Shown: in pieces, positions 14,557-20,026 of the stretch
Layout of the letters: the number at the start of each line of letters is the position of its first letter
Position numbering within the stretch: position 1 is the stretch's first letter
Virus record (IMG/VR): IMGVR_UViG_3300025133_000411
Location: 1 to 31,659 of that record
From: a virus
Length of the DNA: 31,659 bases
Strand: one strand, 5' to 3'
Translations under genes and position numbers: made by a program
The notes under the pieces: model-generated
What the model saw: only the letters and a program-made list of their open reading frames with translations
What the model was told of the DNA's origin: nothing
Databases searched by the model: none

Positions 14557-15215
14557 TTAAAGGAGACAGCAGCGAATATAATTTTTTAGCTAGATGGACT
14601 AAAGAATTAAGACCTCAAGACTTTTATCTTACTGTAGAGATAGGTGTTCGTGAAGGTTACAGTAGTAATATTATCATGGAGATGTTGAAAGATAGAAATC
14701 ATTTTCACATTGGTATCGATCCTTATGGAGATTTACTTTACAAACATCTGGATAAGCAAGGCGTTGTTGATGCAAAAGGACAAATGCCATTTTGGACAGA
14801 CTTTAAAGGTAAACGGTTAGTGAATGAAGATGGTACTCCAAAGATTCCCACATATCCTAATTCCATGAAACAAAACTTTTTTAGTGAGTTTAAATATCAT
14901 GAAAACTTTACATTGTTTCAATTAGAAGACACAGAATATTTTAATGCGTTTGGGGGAGGCGTTCCAATTTATAAAAATGGTAAGAAAAAAATAATTAATA
15001 CTTATGATTTAATATTTTTTGATGGTCCTCACACTACAGAAAAAGTTATGGAAGAAACTGTCTTTTTTGGACCAAGATCTAGAATAGGCACTCGATTTAT
15101 ATTTGATGACATCCACGCTTATGACATGAGTATTATTGCGTATTGTCTAGAAACATTTGGATTTAAAACAATAGAAGTAGGAGGCAAAAAAATATGCTTA
15201 GAGAAACAGACGTAG
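14553..15215 (+). CDS. SAM-dependent methyltransferase-like protein (class I)
   Basis: This 220-residue protein shows a Rossmann methyltransferase pattern. VEIGVREGYSS (28-38) is the glycine-rich SAM loop, FHIGIDPYG (51-59) the motif II acidic end, and TYDLIFFDGPHTTEKV the motif IV region, followed by FIFDDIHAYDM. The style matches the Methyltransf_24 class that modifies small molecules, sugars or peptides rather than typical DNA methylases (no DPPY or PC motif). It overlaps the GIY-YIG gene by four bases and the LAGLIDADG gene by 22. Substrate unknown. Confidence 0.75.
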   Translation: MIKGDSSEYNFLARWTKELRPQDFYLTVEIGVREGYSSNIIMEMLKDRNHFHIGIDPYGDLLYKHLDKQGVVDAKGQMPFWTDFKGKRLVNEDGTPKIPTYPNSMKQNFFSEFKYHENFTLFQLEDTEYFNAFGGGVPIYKNGKKKIINTYDLIFFDGPHTTEKVMEETVFFGPRSRIGTRFIFDDIHAYDMSIIAYCLETFGFKTIEVGGKKICLEKQT

Positions 15216-15619
15216 CTTACTTGGCAGGACTCTTTGATGGGGAGGGGTCGGTTTACTATAAACAAACTAAACAAGTTAGACACAATAGAAAAGGAAAACC
15301 CACACATAATATCTGGGTAATTAGAATGGAGATTGCCATGACTGATGAGTCTATCATTCGCTGGGTACATGAGTTTACTGGCTGCGGATCGTCTGGCGAA
15401 AGGAAAGTTCCAAAAGGAAGGAAGAAACAATGGCGCTGGCGTTGTGCCCACAGAGATGCTTATTACGTCGCCCGCTTAATTTGGCCATATGTGCATGTTA
15501 AACTACCAAAAATAAATCAAATAATAGCTCATTACTCGAGAGAGAAATTAAAAGAAAATAACATTGTCAACCTAAAGGAGTACAGACATGCCAATATGGA
15601 ACGGAAAGTCAAAATTTAA
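15194..15619 (+). CDS. LAGLIDADG homing endonuclease, free-standing
   Basis: A 141-residue protein with a single LAGLIDADG motif, YLAGLFDGEGSV (9-20), followed by alternating basic strands and a helical C-terminus (VHVKLPKINQIIAHY). One motif means it would act as a homodimer cutting a near-palindromic site of about 20 bp. It is not inside an intron: it overlaps the methyltransferase by 22 bases and the exonuclease by 32. The tail of the gene overlaps the start of the exonuclease, which suggests insertion between the two followed by fusion to the existing junction. Confidence 0.85.
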   Translation: MLRETDVAYLAGLFDGEGSVYYKQTKQVRHNRKGKPTHNIWVIRMEIAMTDESIIRWVHEFTGCGSSGERKVPKGRKKQWRWRCAHRDAYYVARLIWPYVHVKLPKINQIIAHYSREKLKENNIVNLKEYRHANMERKVKI

Positions 15620-16301
15620 TTATCAACCTATTAAACGAGAAACTCTACCCACTGGTCGAGTGTATGATATTAACGGTGAAAAGCTGCCTTCGGTTACAAC
15701 TATTCTAGGCGCTACACGATCTGCTGAGAGTGAGGCAAAGTTGGCGGAATGGAGGCAGAAATTAGGCGAAAAAAAGGCAGACCAAGTACGTGATGACGCA
15801 GCCGCTAGAGGTACTATTATGCATAGAATTCTAGAAGGATATATTAAGGGTGAGAATCATATGGATATAAGTGATTTGGGTAAAGAAGCAGGCATCATGG
15901 CCCAAAACATCATCGATGCTGGGCATTTTAGGCCTCTGACAGAGGTATGGGGCTTAGAAATGCCTCTATACTACCCGGGTTTGTATGCGGGCGCCTCTGA
16001 TGTCATTGGAATCTATAATGGTCAGCCTTCTATAATAGATTTTAAGCAAAGCAACAAGTTTAAGAAGAAAGAATGGATTGATGACTACTTCATCCAATGC
16101 GCGGCCTATGCAATGGCTCACAACTATGTTTATAAGACTAACATACAATGTGGAGTGATTCTAATTAGCGTTAAGGGTGGCCAAGTCTTGAAGTATAGTG
16201 CTGAAGGTGATGAATTTAAGGCTTTTAGGTACCAATGGCTAGAAAGAGTGGGTAAATATGGAAGAATCAAGCATCAGGCACCAGGACCCATAGTAGCTTG
16301 A
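15588..16301 (+). CDS. RecB-like PD-(D/E)XK exonuclease
   Basis: This 237-residue nuclease has the RecB/Cas4-type series RGTIMHRILEG (G75, H79), EVWGLEMPL (E124), GASDVIG (D138), IIDFKQ (D151-x-K153) and the QCAAYAMAH helix with the Q-x3-Y motif (Q170, Y174). It should degrade DNA ends for phage recombination or host genome breakdown. AAAGGAG lies before the ATG. It ends the left plus-strand block; a 205-base gap with a promoter follows. The whole catalytic set is present. Confidence 0.87.
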   Translation: MPIWNGKSKFNYQPIKRETLPTGRVYDINGEKLPSVTTILGATRSAESEAKLAEWRQKLGEKKADQVRDDAAARGTIMHRILEGYIKGENHMDISDLGKEAGIMAQNIIDAGHFRPLTEVWGLEMPLYYPGLYAGASDVIGIYNGQPSIIDFKQSNKFKKKEWIDDYFIQCAAYAMAHNYVYKTNIQCGVILISVKGGQVLKYSAEGDEFKAFRYQWLERVGKYGRIKHQAPGPIVA

Positions 16302-16440
16302 AATACTTTTTTAGAAAAATAAAAATAAAAAAGTTGGAGAATGTTGATACAATGGGACAATGGACTAAAAGTGTTGGTACTAGTGAATAATCATCTGCTA
16401 CAATGCTGCTACAAGCTGCTTCACGCTGTGACAAAGTCCC

Positions 16441-16454
16441 TACGCGCGCGCGTA
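16441..16454. repeat. Alternating CG palindrome
   Basis: TACGCGCGCGCGTA is a 14-bp perfect palindrome of alternating purine and pyrimidine in an AT-rich gap (16302-16506). Such a tract can adopt Z-DNA or cruciform form. It lies just before the promoter at 16464. No gene is supported in this gap. Confidence 0.6.
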
Positions 16455-16463
16455 AAATGGTTT

Positions 16464-16492
16464 TTGAAAAAACCCTGTTTAGGTAATATAAA
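16464..16492 (+). promoter_or_regulatory. Promoter with almost no leader, for the gene at 16507
   Basis: TTGAAA (16464-16469), an exact 17-bp spacer and TATAAA (16487-16492) place the likely start of transcription near 16499, only about eight bases before the ATG at 16507. There is no Shine-Dalgarno sequence. Confidence 0.65.
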
Positions 16493-16506
16493 ACCTATGG
16501 ATAATT

Positions 16507-16794
16507 ATGTTTAGAAATAAGAAATCAAAATACCGACACGTCAAGATTGGGAAGAAGACTTATTATTTTTATAAGATTTCTTGGGTCGATATAACGGGGG
16601 ACGCAGGCCATGCGACACTAGAAGAATTTGATAAGTTCGAATGCAGCAGAATGACAACACATGCATACATTTACAAACGAACTTCCAAATTTGTTTGGAC
16701 ATTTGCTTCATATGAAGAAAAAGATGTTTCATTCTCCGATAGGAACATATTTCCTGTAGGATGTATAGTTAAAACCGAGAGAATTTTAGTGTGA
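16507..16794 (+). CDS. Conserved marine-phage hypothetical protein
   Basis: A 95-residue soluble protein rich in aromatic residues, with YKISWVDITGDAGHA, EEFDKFECSRMTTHAYI and FSDRNIFPVG. I recall these words from a conserved family in uncultured marine phages. It appears to be a compact beta/alpha fold with two Cys. It has its own promoter with a very short leader and no ribosome site. Its 3' end overlaps by nine bases the 3' end of the minus-strand small terminase. Function unknown. Confidence 0.8.
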   Translation: MFRNKKSKYRHVKIGKKTYYFYKISWVDITGDAGHATLEEFDKFECSRMTTHAYIYKRTSKFVWTFASYEEKDVSFSDRNIFPVGCIVKTERILV

Positions 16795-17322
16795 ATTCTT
16801 TTTACTTGGTACCGGGCAGTGATCTTGTAATTCTGGTTTGTCTTTTACTTTCTGTTTCAGTTCTTCAACTGATATACCTTCTAGAATTGGGGAGTAATCG
16901 TCTATTATGGTTTTCATTCTTGATTCTAGTTCTTCTGTTGTTAGGTCTTCGAGTTTGCCAGTCCGTATTATCTTCTGTTCAATATACAAACCCGCCGCTT
17001 TCCCTCTTGCAACTTCCGCATTAACCGCGGCTGACCAAGCTCCCTTCTTAAGAGCTTCTTGTCTAATTTTACCTAACTCTGAAATATGCCTGTCAAAAGT
17101 AACTTCATATTTTTTCTGCCACTCTTCTCTAAGCTCTCCAATGTATTTAACTACAAGCGGGTAGAGTTTTGGATTCTGTAATTTGCTGGCGTATTGTCTA
17201 GCAGAGTCTTTGCTAAACCCTGCATCGATTGCACACTCAGTCGCTGTCTTTCTGCCTTCGTTCGTTATCAGTTCGTAGGCAAACCTCATCTGCTGATCGG
17301 TCAGCTTCTTTGGTAGTCCCAT
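16786..17322 (-). CDS. terS: Terminase small subunit (Terminase_2 type)
   Basis: This 178-residue protein begins with the terminase small-subunit helix-turn-helix: KLTDQQMRFAYELI, ATECAIDAGFSKDSARQYASKL (tri-helical DNA-recognition part, about 25-48), then LYPLVVKYI and a helical oligomerisation region with AARGK...GLYIEQKI. It should recognise the packaging start and recruit TerL. It is on the minus strand, about 5.8 kb from terL on the plus strand, which is unusual. It overlaps a small upstream ORF by 86 bases, and an ATAGGATA-like element lies just before its ATG. The C-terminus is acidic and then basic. Confidence 0.87.
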   Translation of the reverse strand: MGLPKKLTDQQMRFAYELITNEGRKTATECAIDAGFSKDSARQYASKLQNPKLYPLVVKYIGELREEWQKKYEVTFDRHISELGKIRQEALKKGAWSAAVNAEVARGKAAGLYIEQKIIRTGKLEDLTTEELESRMKTIIDDYSPILEGISVEELKQKVKDKPELQDHCPVPSKKNSH

Positions 17323-17404
17323 TTTTAAATATCCTATCGTAATTTTCTTTGTATTGTTTAGTGGGAATTCTTGATCGTCCGTCCCATTTTTCCTTTTTAA
17401 TCAT
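17237..17404 (-). CDS. Small protein overlapping the terS start
   Basis: On the minus strand, 55 residues start at 17404 with MIKKEKWDGRSRIPTKQYKENY and continue through the first 86 bases of terS in another frame. The N-terminal segment KWDGRSRIP...YKENYDRIF resembles a conserved small ORF I recall upstream of small terminases in marine phages, and the remainder is charged. Its start codon falls almost exactly at the transcription start predicted for the minus-strand promoter at 17411-17439, so it would be a leaderless message. Role unknown; coupling to terS translation is likely. Confidence 0.6.
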   Translation of the reverse strand: MIKKEKWDGRSRIPTKQYKENYDRIFKNGTTKEADRSADEVCLRTDNERRQKDSD

Positions 17405-17406
17405 AC

Positions 17407-17435
17407 TTGAAATATACTACAACTTAGGTTATATT
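17407..17435 (+). promoter_or_regulatory. Plus-strand half of an overlapping divergent promoter
   Basis: TTGAAA (17407-17412), a 17-bp spacer and TATATT (17430-17435) predict a transcript starting at about 17442, next to the ATG at 17443. It interlocks with the minus-strand promoter at 17411-17439 so that only one polymerase could bind at a time. Confidence 0.65.
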
Positions 17436-17439
17436 GCAA
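17411..17439 (-). promoter_or_regulatory. Minus-strand half of an overlapping divergent promoter
   Basis: Read on the minus strand, TTGCAA (17439-17434), a 17-bp spacer and TATATT (17416-17411) predict a start near 17404, the first base of the small ORF preceding terS. Each -10 lies next to or over the -35 of the other promoter. Confidence 0.65.
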
Positions 17440-17442
17440 CTT

Positions 17443-17670
17443 ATGTTTACTGGAAAGTTATTAAGACAAGCATTAGATAAATTTTTAAAAGGTGAGGTAG
17501 CAGGAAACGCTAGAGTTCAAGTGGTGCTGCCGAATGGTGAATTTTATGACATCGTTGGAATTGATTTGATGGAGAATAAGATTATAGGAACTCGTGAGAC
17601 TCATAGATTAATTTTAAAAATTGATAAAGAAAAATGGAAAATGGGTCAGGTTATTAAAAAACTTTCTTGA
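17443..17670 (+). CDS. Small conserved hypothetical protein
   Basis: Seventy-five residues: a helical N-terminus (KLLRQALDKFLKG) followed by beta strands (ARVQVVLPNGEFYDIVGIDL, HRLILKI). It resembles small phage proteins that set a helix then a sheet with a P-N-G turn. I take ATG 17443 instead of the TTG at 17434, because the latter overlaps the -10 of its promoter. Transcription should begin at the ATG, so no leader and no ribosome site would be present. The stop overlaps TTGACA (17667-17672) ahead of the next gene. Function unknown. Confidence 0.7.
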   Translation: MFTGKLLRQALDKFLKGEVAGNARVQVVLPNGEFYDIVGIDLMENKIIGTRETHRLILKIDKEKWKMGQVIKKLS

Positions 17671-17690
17671 CAATCTAAGGGGGTGTTGTA

Positions 17691-18056
17691 GTGAAACCAG
17701 AACGTAAACTCTGGTATGATCTTAAGAAAAATTCGACAACAATTAGCTGGACAAGGCTTGAAAATAGTGCTGCATTTGGCACTCCTGACTTATTGGGTTA
17801 TAATTGTGGCGGCCACTTTTTTACCGTAGAGCTTAAGGTCACTAGAGGAAACACAGTTAGCTTCTCTCCGCATCAAATCGCGTTTCACGTGAAACATCCA
17901 AACAACTCATTTATTATGGTTAAGGCCCTCAGCCTTAACCTTGTAAAACTTTATGAAGGAAAGTTTATCAAGGAGCTTGATGCTTGTGGCTTGAAGCTTG
18001 AGCCTTGCAGCTTGGGGCTTGAAGCTTGCGTCAGGACTTTTGAGAACCTGAACTAG
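17691..18056 (+). CDS. VRR-NUC/PD-(D/E)XK nuclease-like protein, GTG start
   Basis: This 121-residue protein has the compact VRR-NUC order: SWTRLENSAAFGTPDLLGY (the G-x-PDL motif), GGHFFTVELKV (E-x-K catalytic pair), then SFSPHQIAFHVKH. It would cut branched or double-stranded DNA, probably during recombination or replication. A GTG start follows AAGGGGG. Two features are odd. The codons for FHVKH contain a parS-like palindrome (17881-17896), and the last 25-30 residues are encoded by an NNGCTTG tandem array with period 7 (17973-18028), so the C-terminus is repeat-derived and Leu/Cys-rich. Confidence 0.8.
   Translation: MKPERKLWYDLKKNSTTISWTRLENSAAFGTPDLLGYNCGGHFFTVELKVTRGNTVSFSPHQIAFHVKHPNNSFIMVKALSLNLVKLYEGKFIKELDACGLKLEPCSLGLEACVRTFENLN
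17881..17896. promoter_or_regulatory. parS-like ParB-binding palindrome
   Basis: CGTTTCACGTGAAACA contains the perfect 14-bp palindrome GTTTCACGTGAAAC (17882-17895) and differs from the canonical bacterial parS (TGTTTCACGTGAAACA) only in the first base. Alphaproteobacterial and Bacillus ParB recognise this core. It lies within the VRR-NUC coding sequence, in the codons for FHVKH. Confidence 0.6.
17918..17940. repeat. Perfect 9-bp inverted repeat inside the nuclease gene
   Basis: GGTTAAGGC (17918-17926) and GCCTTAACC (17932-17940) are exact reverse complements around CCTCA, forming a stable hairpin 22 bases beyond the parS-like site. It may act in the mRNA or in DNA of the switch region. Confidence 0.6.
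17973..18028 (+). repeat. NNGCTTG heptamer array, first block
   Basis: Eight consecutive 7-base units of the form NNGCTTG (gagcttg, atgcttg, tggcttg, aagcttg, agccttg, cagcttg, gggcttg, aagcttg) run without gaps. Only one unit deviates in the core (ccttg). The block encodes the C-terminal part of the VRR-NUC-like protein. Confidence 0.85.
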
Positions 18057-18061
18057 GTTCT
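18043..18061 (+). terminator. Hairpin at the end of the nuclease gene
   Basis: AGAACCT (18043-18049) pairs with AGGTTCT (18055-18061) around a five-base loop; the TAG stop (18054-18056) lies at the loop edge. A short GGTTT follows. It separates the first and second heptamer blocks. Confidence 0.45.
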
Positions 18062-18066
18062 GGTTT

Positions 18067-18153
18067 ACGCTTGTCGCTTGAAGCTTGTCGCTTCCGCTTG
18101 TGGCTTGAAGCTTGACGCTTCTGCTTGTTGCTTGCAGCTGCTTGTCGCTTCAT
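18067..18153 (+). repeat. NNGCTTG heptamer array, second block
   Basis: About twelve units with GCTTG/GCTTC cores, mostly with period 7 (acgcttg, tcgcttg, aagcttg, tcgcttc, tggcttg, aagcttg, acgcttc, ttgcttg, tcgcttc) and a few 6- or 10-base steps. It fills most of the 153-base gap between the VRR-NUC gene and the minus-strand GP88-like gene. No gene is supported here. Confidence 0.8.
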
Positions 18154-18209
18154 CTCTTCAAACTCTTTGAGCCACTGGGGCGTTAAAAAATTTTTAATCC
18201 TGGCCATTG

Positions 18210-18809
18210 TTAGTGTTTACCATATGCAATGTTTTTTACTTCAGGATTCCAGCATGCCCGGCAATCACCGCAAGCGTTGTCTTGTTCAGGGGCTGGACAA
18301 GTCCGGCCGCTGGTAACTACCGTTGAAGTGTTGTCCCATCCTCCAGCTGCCGCCTGGTCAACCATTGGCATGCTAAATCTAATTACTAAATTGTCTGGAC
18401 ATTCTGGCAGGAAGTGCTTGACCCACGCTTCTCGCGTTGGCATCCAATGCTTAACTGTAGGTGTCAATTTACATACAGCAAAAATTTTTAATAGGTGTTC
18501 TTCGTCTTGAACATCGCCTGAATCATGCCATCTAAATTCTTTTGATTTTTTTGAATTGATCAACAGCGCCATAGCTCCAACCCAGAGCGGGCTCTTAGTA
18601 CTGGCCAGGCGTTTGTATTGAGCGTCCTGAACAACTTTAAAAACATAACAACCTTTGAGTGCATAACAATTGTAACAAACTGAGTCTTTAACCTGCCGGA
18701 GCTTGGATCCTGTTTTACATTCTTTCGCTGGTAGACCATAGGCCCATCCAGGCATCTTAGAAGGCTTGCTCAGGCCTCCAACCAGTTTCAATGCTTCACT
18801 TGTTTTCAT
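18210..18809 (-). CDS. GP88-like conserved phage protein
   Basis: This 199-residue minus-strand protein has PGWAYGLPAKECKTGSKL, then SVCYNCYALKGCY (three Cys), FRWHDSGDVQ, KHWMPTREAW, RFSMPMVDQ and a Cys-rich tail (CPAPEQDNACGDCRACW). This order matches the GP88 family of mycobacteriophages and its marine-phage relatives. Conserved Cys, His and Asp suggest one or two metal centres. The biochemical function is not known. It has its own promoter with two palindromes, a leader of only about eight bases and no Shine-Dalgarno. Heptamer arrays flank it on both sides. Confidence 0.82.
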   Translation of the reverse strand: MKTSEALKLVGGLSKPSKMPGWAYGLPAKECKTGSKLRQVKDSVCYNCYALKGCYVFKVVQDAQYKRLASTKSPLWVGAMALLINSKKSKEFRWHDSGDVQDEEHLLKIFAVCKLTPTVKHWMPTREAWVKHFLPECPDNLVIRFSMPMVDQAAAGGWDNTSTVVTSGRTCPAPEQDNACGDCRACWNPEVKNIAYGKH

Positions 18810-18811
18810 AT

Positions 18812-18852
18812 TAGGATAATCCTATAATAGAATTGTGGCAACAATTAGACAA
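18812..18852 (-). promoter_or_regulatory. Promoter and two palindromes of the GP88-like gene
   Basis: On the minus strand, TTGTCT (18852-18847), 17 bases and TATTAT (18829-18824) predict a start near 18817. The initial transcribed region is the palindrome TAGGATAATCCTA (18812-18824). The spacer holds a second palindrome, AATTGT (18831-18836) with ACAATT (18841-18846). Both look like protein-binding sites for switching the promoter. Confidence 0.65.
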
Positions 18853-18870
18853 AATAAATAAATTTTTTTC

Positions 18871-18899
18871 TTGACATCTCCTAAATTATCCTATATAAT
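18871..18899 (+). promoter_or_regulatory. Perfect consensus promoter with no coding sequence behind it
   Basis: TTGACA (18871-18876), 17 bp, TATAAT (18894-18899) is an exact sigma-70 consensus. The -10 is embedded in CCTATATAATAGG and overlaps the nonamer TATCCTATA (18887-18895). It is nearly identical to the promoter at 20390-20418 from the spacer through to the -10. The next plus-strand reading frame of credible length is 1.6 kb away. Confidence 0.85.
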
Positions 18900-18935
18900 A
18901 GGGGCGGGCGGCCGGGGAATATATATTCATTAAAT

Positions 18936-18950
18936 ACAACCTCAGGTTGT
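18936..18950. repeat. 15-bp palindromic unit, copy 1
   Basis: ACAACCTCAGGTTGT is a perfect 7-1-7 palindrome. Variants recur at 19040, 19055, 20453 and 22928. Confidence 0.75.
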
Positions 18951-19007
18951 GCTTGTAGCTTGGAGCTTGGCGCTGCTTGGGGCTTGGGGCTTGAAGCTTG
19001 TAGCTTA
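18951..19007 (+). repeat. NNGCTTG heptamer array, third block
   Basis: About eight units (tagcttg, gagcttg, gcgctgcttg, gggcttg, gggcttg, aagcttg, tagctta) continue the family seen at 17973 and 18067, on the same strand and 0.8 kb away, on the other side of the GP88-like gene. It lies in a stretch without a gene. Confidence 0.8.
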
Positions 19008-19031
19008 GAATCATTCTAAAGAAAAATTTTT

Positions 19032-19069
19032 CAGGTTGTACAACCTGAAGTTGTACAACCTATAGTTGT
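19032..19069. repeat. Tandem 15-bp palindromic units, copies 2 and 3 plus a half unit
   Basis: CAGGTTGTACAACCTG (19032-19047) is a 16-bp perfect palindrome. Its right part starts two head-to-tail 15-base units, ACAACCTGAAGTTGT (19040-19054) and ACAACCTATAGTTGT (19055-19069). The layout resembles replication iterons or an operator array. Confidence 0.75.
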
Positions 19070-19163
19070 CCTGTGTAGGCGGGGCTTTATTCTGCAGAAG
19101 TACTTACCCATGCTCCAGAGCATCGCGACCTAAACTATAGCGGTTAAAATCCCGCAGTTACAA

Positions 19164-19334
19164 CTAATTCTCTTCTTCATCTGCATATGCTGTGATGTAA
19201 TCTCCCAGATTCATTTTAACCTGCATCATTGCTTCATTGCAGGCTTCTTCTTCATCCTCTGCATCAAAAACTAAATCAAAGTTTTCAACCCATTTCTCAT
19301 CTACTTCTAATGATACTCTGTATTTTTTAGTCAT
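19164..19334 (-). CDS. Small acidic protein
   Basis: Fifty-six residues on the minus strand, with a start overlapping the stop of the preceding gene (TAATG). The N-terminal strand (TKKYRVSLEVDEKW) is followed by a very acidic stretch (DAEDEEEACNEAMMQVK) and an acidic end (YADEEEN). Strongly negative charge is typical of phage DNA mimics or partners of basic proteins, but no family is recognised. It must be translated by coupling to the gene at 19334-19897. Confidence 0.7.
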   Translation of the reverse strand: MTKKYRVSLEVDEKWVENFDLVFDAEDEEEACNEAMMQVKMNLGDYITAYADEEEN

Positions 19335-19897
19335 TAGTTTGCTTTCTTTGCATTTCCACCTTGGACTACAACATCATCTTTTGAGAACTTTTTCATTAAT
19401 AGATCTCCAATTTGTGAGATCATCTTAACCTCTGCATGTTTTTCGTGTTTGTCTTTGTATTTTATATATTCCTTGTTCAGCGTTACAGGCTCAAATTTAG
19501 AGTGGTACCAAATACCACCATCATAAGAGTTTTTTAGTTTTTCTGTAGGAATATATTGAGAAGTTGAAACATGCCATTTATTATTTTTGAATATATAAAT
19601 ATATTCAATATGACAGTCACCTCTCATATTATACATATACATCCATTCATCTCTATAGGTTCTGGCTTTGTCCTCTTCTCTATTCCAATCACGACCATAA
19701 AAACTACACTCATCAATGGTATCACCTAAATAAGATGCATCTCCATGTTCAAATAATAGTTTTGCAAGTTCACGATTGTTGTAATGATCAACCAGGCATT
19801 TACCAACACCATAAGGATAACCATCACTATGGACATAGATAACTTTCACCTTCTTTGTCTTTGGGTCTTCTATTGCTATATTACTTCTTGTACTCAT
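19334..19897 (-). CDS. Conserved phage hypothetical protein (STRSNIA start)
   Basis: This 187-residue minus-strand protein starts with MSTRSNIAI and has IYVHSDGYPYGVGKCLVDHYNN, a pattern that recurs in phage proteins of unknown function with the same first words. It looks globular, rich in Tyr, Trp and charged residues, without membrane segments. The start is set by AAGGAG about 7 bases upstream; an in-frame ATG 33 bases earlier is less credible. The gene runs into the small acidic gene at 19164. Function unknown. Confidence 0.82.
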   Translation of the reverse strand: MSTRSNIAIEDPKTKKVKVIYVHSDGYPYGVGKCLVDHYNNRELAKLLFEHGDASYLGDTIDECSFYGRDWNREEDKARTYRDEWMYMYNMRGDCHIEYIYIFKNNKWHVSTSQYIPTEKLKNSYDGGIWYHSKFEPVTLNKEYIKYKDKHEKHAEVKMISQIGDLLMKKFSKDDVVVQGGNAKKAN

Positions 19898-19919
19898 TTT
19901 TTTCTCCTTGGTTAAGTTT

Positions 19920-19980
19920 CGGGAACACACTCTTTACAAACTAATTGCATATGCTTTAGTCCACTAATAATGTGTTCCCG
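19920..19980. repeat. 10-bp inverted repeat with 41-base centre
   Basis: CGGGAACACA (19920-19929) and TGTGTTCCCG (19971-19980) are exact complements in the gap between two minus-strand genes. The transcript of the upstream gene could form a large stem-loop before the ribosome site of the gene ending at 19897. Confidence 0.65.
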
Positions 19981-19984
19981 CAAC

Positions 19985-20019
19985 TTTTGGCGGGCATCTA
20001 AACAAGTAGCCCGCCAAAA
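19985..20019. repeat. 11-bp inverted repeat TTTTGGCGGGC/GCCCGCCAAAA
   Basis: TTTTGGCGGGC (19985-19995) and GCCCGCCAAAA (20009-20019) pair perfectly around a 13-base loop, just after the stop of the 90-residue minus-strand gene. It is a very stable hairpin and may stop or process that transcript, though no U-run follows it in either direction. Confidence 0.6.
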
Positions 20020-20026
20020 ATATTAT

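Larger units (their letters stand above)
18900..19163 (+). ncRNA. Candidate non-coding RNA region, G-rich leader and palindromes
   Basis: This 264-base stretch downstream of a consensus promoter has no credible gene. It begins with G-tracts (18901-18917), then a 15-bp palindrome, a third heptamer array (18951-19007), a palindrome TTAGAATCATTCTAA (19005-19019), AAAAATTTTT, and tandem 15-bp palindromes. A structured segment follows in which CTATAGTT (19060-19067) can pair with AACTATAG (19133-19140), enclosing ATGCTCCAGAGCAT (19110-19123). A transcript would converge on the minus-strand genes from 19164. Whether it is an RNA, a replication origin or both is open. Confidence 0.4.

Noticed and set aside
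16341-16513. 57-codon plus-strand reading frame in the gap before the gene at 16507
   Set aside because: Its GGAGA touches the ATG without spacing, the sequence looks random (Leu/Cys/His mix), and it runs through the palindrome and promoter of the next gene.
17973-18153. CRISPR-like repeat array
   Set aside because: Units are only 7 bases without spacers of constant size; no cas genes are present.
19070-19163. A tRNA or self-cleaving ribozyme (twister-like GGGTAA on the minus strand)
   Set aside because: No cloverleaf or T-loop, and the partner strand needed for the closing stem of a twister is missing.
19898-19930. Longer start for the STRSNIA protein
   Set aside because: The strong AAGGAG fits the ATG at 19897, and the extension would translate the ribosome site itself.
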